Assembly: GCA_904502115.1 (NCBI GenBank)
Contig: CAJGDW010000096.1
Coordinates: 1 to 6,005 of the forward strand
DNA length: 6,005 nucleotides
Direction: 5' to 3'
Source of the DNA: Paludibacteraceae bacterium
GTDB lineage: Bacteria; Bacteroidota; Bacteroidia; Bacteroidales; Paludibacteraceae
Shown here: in pieces, positions 4,418-6,005 of the stretch
Layout: each line of letters opens with the position of its first letter
How positions within the stretch are numbered: position 1 is the first letter of the stretch
Translations under genes and position numbers: made by a program
The notes under the pieces: generated by a model
The model's database searches: none
Told to the model about the DNA's origin: nothing
What the model saw: only the letters and a program-made list of their open reading frames with translations

Positions 4418-5308
4418 ATGAGAAAAGATGTTTCTGTAACAGAGTTTGCTAAGATGCATGGTGTGGCAGTGCGCACGGTGCGCAATTATTGTGCAACGGG
4501 TAAAATAGAGGGAGTACAATTGGTAGGTAAAACTTGGAGTATACCAGTAGATGCTATTTTACCTGAAAAGAATAAGCAAACGGAGAAGATTATGCCATTG
4601 CTTGCTATTTTGCGTGAGCAGAAACAAATGGGGCTAAAGGGTAGCATTTATCATCGCACGCAAATAGATTTAACCTACAATTCTAACCATATAGAAGGCA
4701 GTAAGCTTACGCACGACCAAACTCGTTTTATTTTTGAAACCAATACTATTGGTGTGCAGGGTGAATCTGTGCGCGTAGATGATGTAATAGAAACGGTAAA
4801 TCATTTTAGGTGTATCGATTTTATCATCGATTATGCTACCAACAAACTGACAGAAGATTTTATTAAGGAAATACACTTGCTGCTTAAATCTGGCACAAGC
4901 GATAGTAAGAAAGATTGGTTTGCTGTGGGAGACTACAAACGCTTGCCCAATGAGGTGGGGGGTATGGAAACTACTTTGCCAGAAAAAGTTTCTTCCCAAA
5001 TGAGCGCTTTGCTAAAGGCCTATAATGGTATAAAGCGTAAATCTTTTGATGATTTGCTCCATTTTCATCATCGTTTTGAGCAGATTCATCCTTTTCAGGA
5101 TGGTAATGGTAGGGTAGGTCGCCTACTGCTTTTTAAAGAATGTTTGGCAAATCACATCGTGCCATTTATTATTACAGACGAACTTAAAATGTTTTATTAC
5201 AGAGGGTTGCAGAATTGGCCTGATGTACCAGGTTATCTGCGTGATACCTGTCTTACCGCTCAAGATCACTACAAACGCTTGTTAGATTATTATAGGATAG
5301 ATTATTAG
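4418..5308 (+). CDS. HTH-Fic protein (class II-type Fic, predicted AMP transferase)
   Basis: A 296-residue protein. Residues 4-46 form a MerR/excisionase-like helix-turn-helix (VSVTEFAKMHGVAVRTVRNY then an acidic-basic wing ending VGKTWSIPVDA). The Fic catalytic motif HPFQDGNGRVGR (224-235) is complete: H224, D228, N230 and R235 sit as in active enzymes that transfer AMP from ATP to target hydroxyl groups. SNHIEG (89-94) fits the inhibitory [S/T]xxxE[G/N] motif of class II Fic proteins, with E93 positioned to block ATP until relieved. There is no signal peptide or membrane segment, so the protein is cytoplasmic. The target is unknown. The HTH may bind the palindrome and half-site upstream, linking Fic levels to their own control. 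The gene has its own promoter and lies between two copies of the sprT-like 5' end, with a 40-base gap to the intact sprT-like gene. Confidence 0.93.
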   Translation: MRKDVSVTEFAKMHGVAVRTVRNYCATGKIEGVQLVGKTWSIPVDAILPEKNKQTEKIMPLLAILREQKQMGLKGSIYHRTQIDLTYNSNHIEGSKLTHDQTRFIFETNTIGVQGESVRVDDVIETVNHFRCIDFIIDYATNKLTEDFIKEIHLLLKSGTSDSKKDWFAVGDYKRLPNEVGGMETTLPEKVSSQMSALLKAYNGIKRKSFDDLLHFHHRFEQIHPFQDGNGRVGRLLLFKECLANHIVPFIITDELKMFYYRGLQNWPDVPGYLRDTCLTAQDHYKRLLDYYRIDY

Positions 5309-5341
5309 TGTAAAACTATCCAGTGACTATAACAAATACAT

Positions 5342-5455
5342 TTTCCCTTTGATCCCAACCATACCCTACATAGAACAAAAGTTTGAGGAGTTTAATAGGC
5401 TGATGTTTGATGACAGGCTCCCCAAACTGCCTATTGTGCTGAGCAGTGCAAAATC
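5342..5455 (+). repeat. Copy B of the 114-base direct repeat (in the intact sprT-like gene)
   Basis: Matches 4121-4234 at 111 of 114 positions. This copy continues into the functional-looking gene. Together the two copies flank the segment 4235-5341, which contains the Fic gene, its promoter and operator. Confidence 0.93.
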
Positions 5456-6005
5456 ATACTTGGGTGCGTGTGTTTATCAAAAGAAGAAATCGTTGTTTGG
5501 CAAAACTACTTACTACAACTTTCGGTTGCGCATCAACAAGCGAATGGATCTTCCCGAAGCGGAGATAGAGGATATCATCATTCACGAAATGATTCATTAC
5601 TACATCGCCTACAACGGCATTAAAGATACGTCGGCTCATGGGCAGGTGTTTAAGAAGTTAATGAACGATATAAACGAACGATGGGGTAGGCACATCACCC
5701 TATCGCGCAAAATGAGTGCCGACGAAAAGGAGCAACTATGTGGAAACAAGCGTCGCCCGCACGTAGTGGCGGTGGTACATTTTAAGAATGGCAAAACGGG
5801 CATAAAACAGCTTCCTAGGGTGCATCAAAAGATAATTGCATTTTGCAATGCGCTTTCAAAAGTAACGGAAATAGCTTCTTTTACACTTTATGTATCCGAT
5901 GAACCTTATTTTAATCGATTCCCCACATCTACCGCCTTAAGGATTCATATAGCCGAAAAAGAACTACTAGAAACGCACCTTGTTACCGCAAAAGAGTTGG
6001 TAATA
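5349..6005 (+). CDS. SprT-like zinc metalloprotease domain protein (partial at 3' end)
   Basis: 219 residues are visible, with no stop before the window edge. After an N-terminal segment (IEQKFEEFNRLMFDDRLP, 8-25) typical of SprT-like proteins, the zinc site HEMIH occurs at 79-83 within EDIIIHEMIHYY, and SAHGQVFKKLMNDIN (95-109) supplies a likely third ligand, H97. The C-terminal part carries PYFNRFPTS (186-194), also familiar from Bacteroidota members, so probably few residues are missing. No signal peptide; predicted cytoplasmic. The family is related to SprT/Spartan proteases, but the substrate of this bacterial version is not established. No ATG precedes residue 18, so the start is taken as TTG at 5349, which gives the family-like N-terminus IPTIPYIEQ; this start is tentative. 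No promoter box is evident in the 40 bases after the Fic stop. Confidence 0.88.
   Translation, partial: MIPTIPYIEQKFEEFNRLMFDDRLPKLPIVLSSAKSYLGACVYQKKKSLFGKTTYYNFRLRINKRMDLPEAEIEDIIIHEMIHYYIAYNGIKDTSAHGQVFKKLMNDINERWGRHITLSRKMSADEKEQLCGNKRRPHVVAVVHFKNGKTGIKQLPRVHQKIIAFCNALSKVTEIASFTLYVSDEPYFNRFPTSTALRIHIAEKELLETHLVTAKELVI

Noticed and set aside
4670..4999. Minus-strand ORF of 109 residues
   Set aside because: It is a shadow of the Fic coding sequence with no domain resemblance.
4235..5341. Classical insertion sequence or transposon
   Set aside because: No transposase or integrase and no terminal inverted repeats; the 114-base flanking repeats are far too long for a target-site duplication.
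5454..5639. Minus-strand ORF of 61 residues
   Set aside because: It is antisense to the HExxH-coding part of the sprT-like gene.

Overview
The window looks like a chromosomal stretch from a Bacteroidota (Bacteroidetes) bacterium. The clearest sign is the promoter style: several genes are preceded by a TAnnTTTG -7 box, four of them with a TTG/TTTG -33 box 18-20 bases upstream, and no strong Shine-Dalgarno sequences are visible. The gene content agrees: a TonB-dependent receptor of the type paired with a small HMA-like protein, a DUF4160/DUF2442 pair, and a SprT-like protease of the form common in that phylum. The species cannot be named from the sequence.

Left part (1-2745): a gene leaving the window on the minus strand shares a divergent promoter region with a probable metal-handling pair on the plus strand. 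The pair is a secreted, HMA-like protein that has lost its CxxC motif (112-462), followed by a TonB-dependent receptor with a histidine-rich N-terminus (562-2679). The receptor has its own promoter, and the -33 box lies in the centre of a perfect inverted repeat that looks like an operator. A strong stem-loop terminator ends the unit.

Middle part (2698-4086): a minus-strand two-gene operon with a 4-base overlap encodes a DUF4160 protein and a DUF2442-type protein with a C-terminal helix-turn-helix, a candidate toxin-antitoxin-like module. After an AT-rich spacer with two -7 boxes and a stem-loop come a short unrecognised ORF and a secreted protein made of six 11-residue repeats. The repeat protein resembles those annotated as 7(1) septoil knot proteins.

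Right part (4121-6005): a SprT-like metalloprotease gene runs off the right edge. Its first 114 bases are present a second time, 1221 bases upstream, as a broken copy. Between the copies sits an autonomous-looking HTH-Fic gene with its own promoter, a 16-base palindrome in that promoter and a repeated half-site just before the start codon. The layout suggests that a Fic cassette was placed beside or into the sprT-like gene while its 5' end was duplicated. The intact sprT-like gene now lies only 40 bases behind the Fic gene and may depend on the Fic promoter. The Fic operator and the duplication are the most unusual parts of the window.
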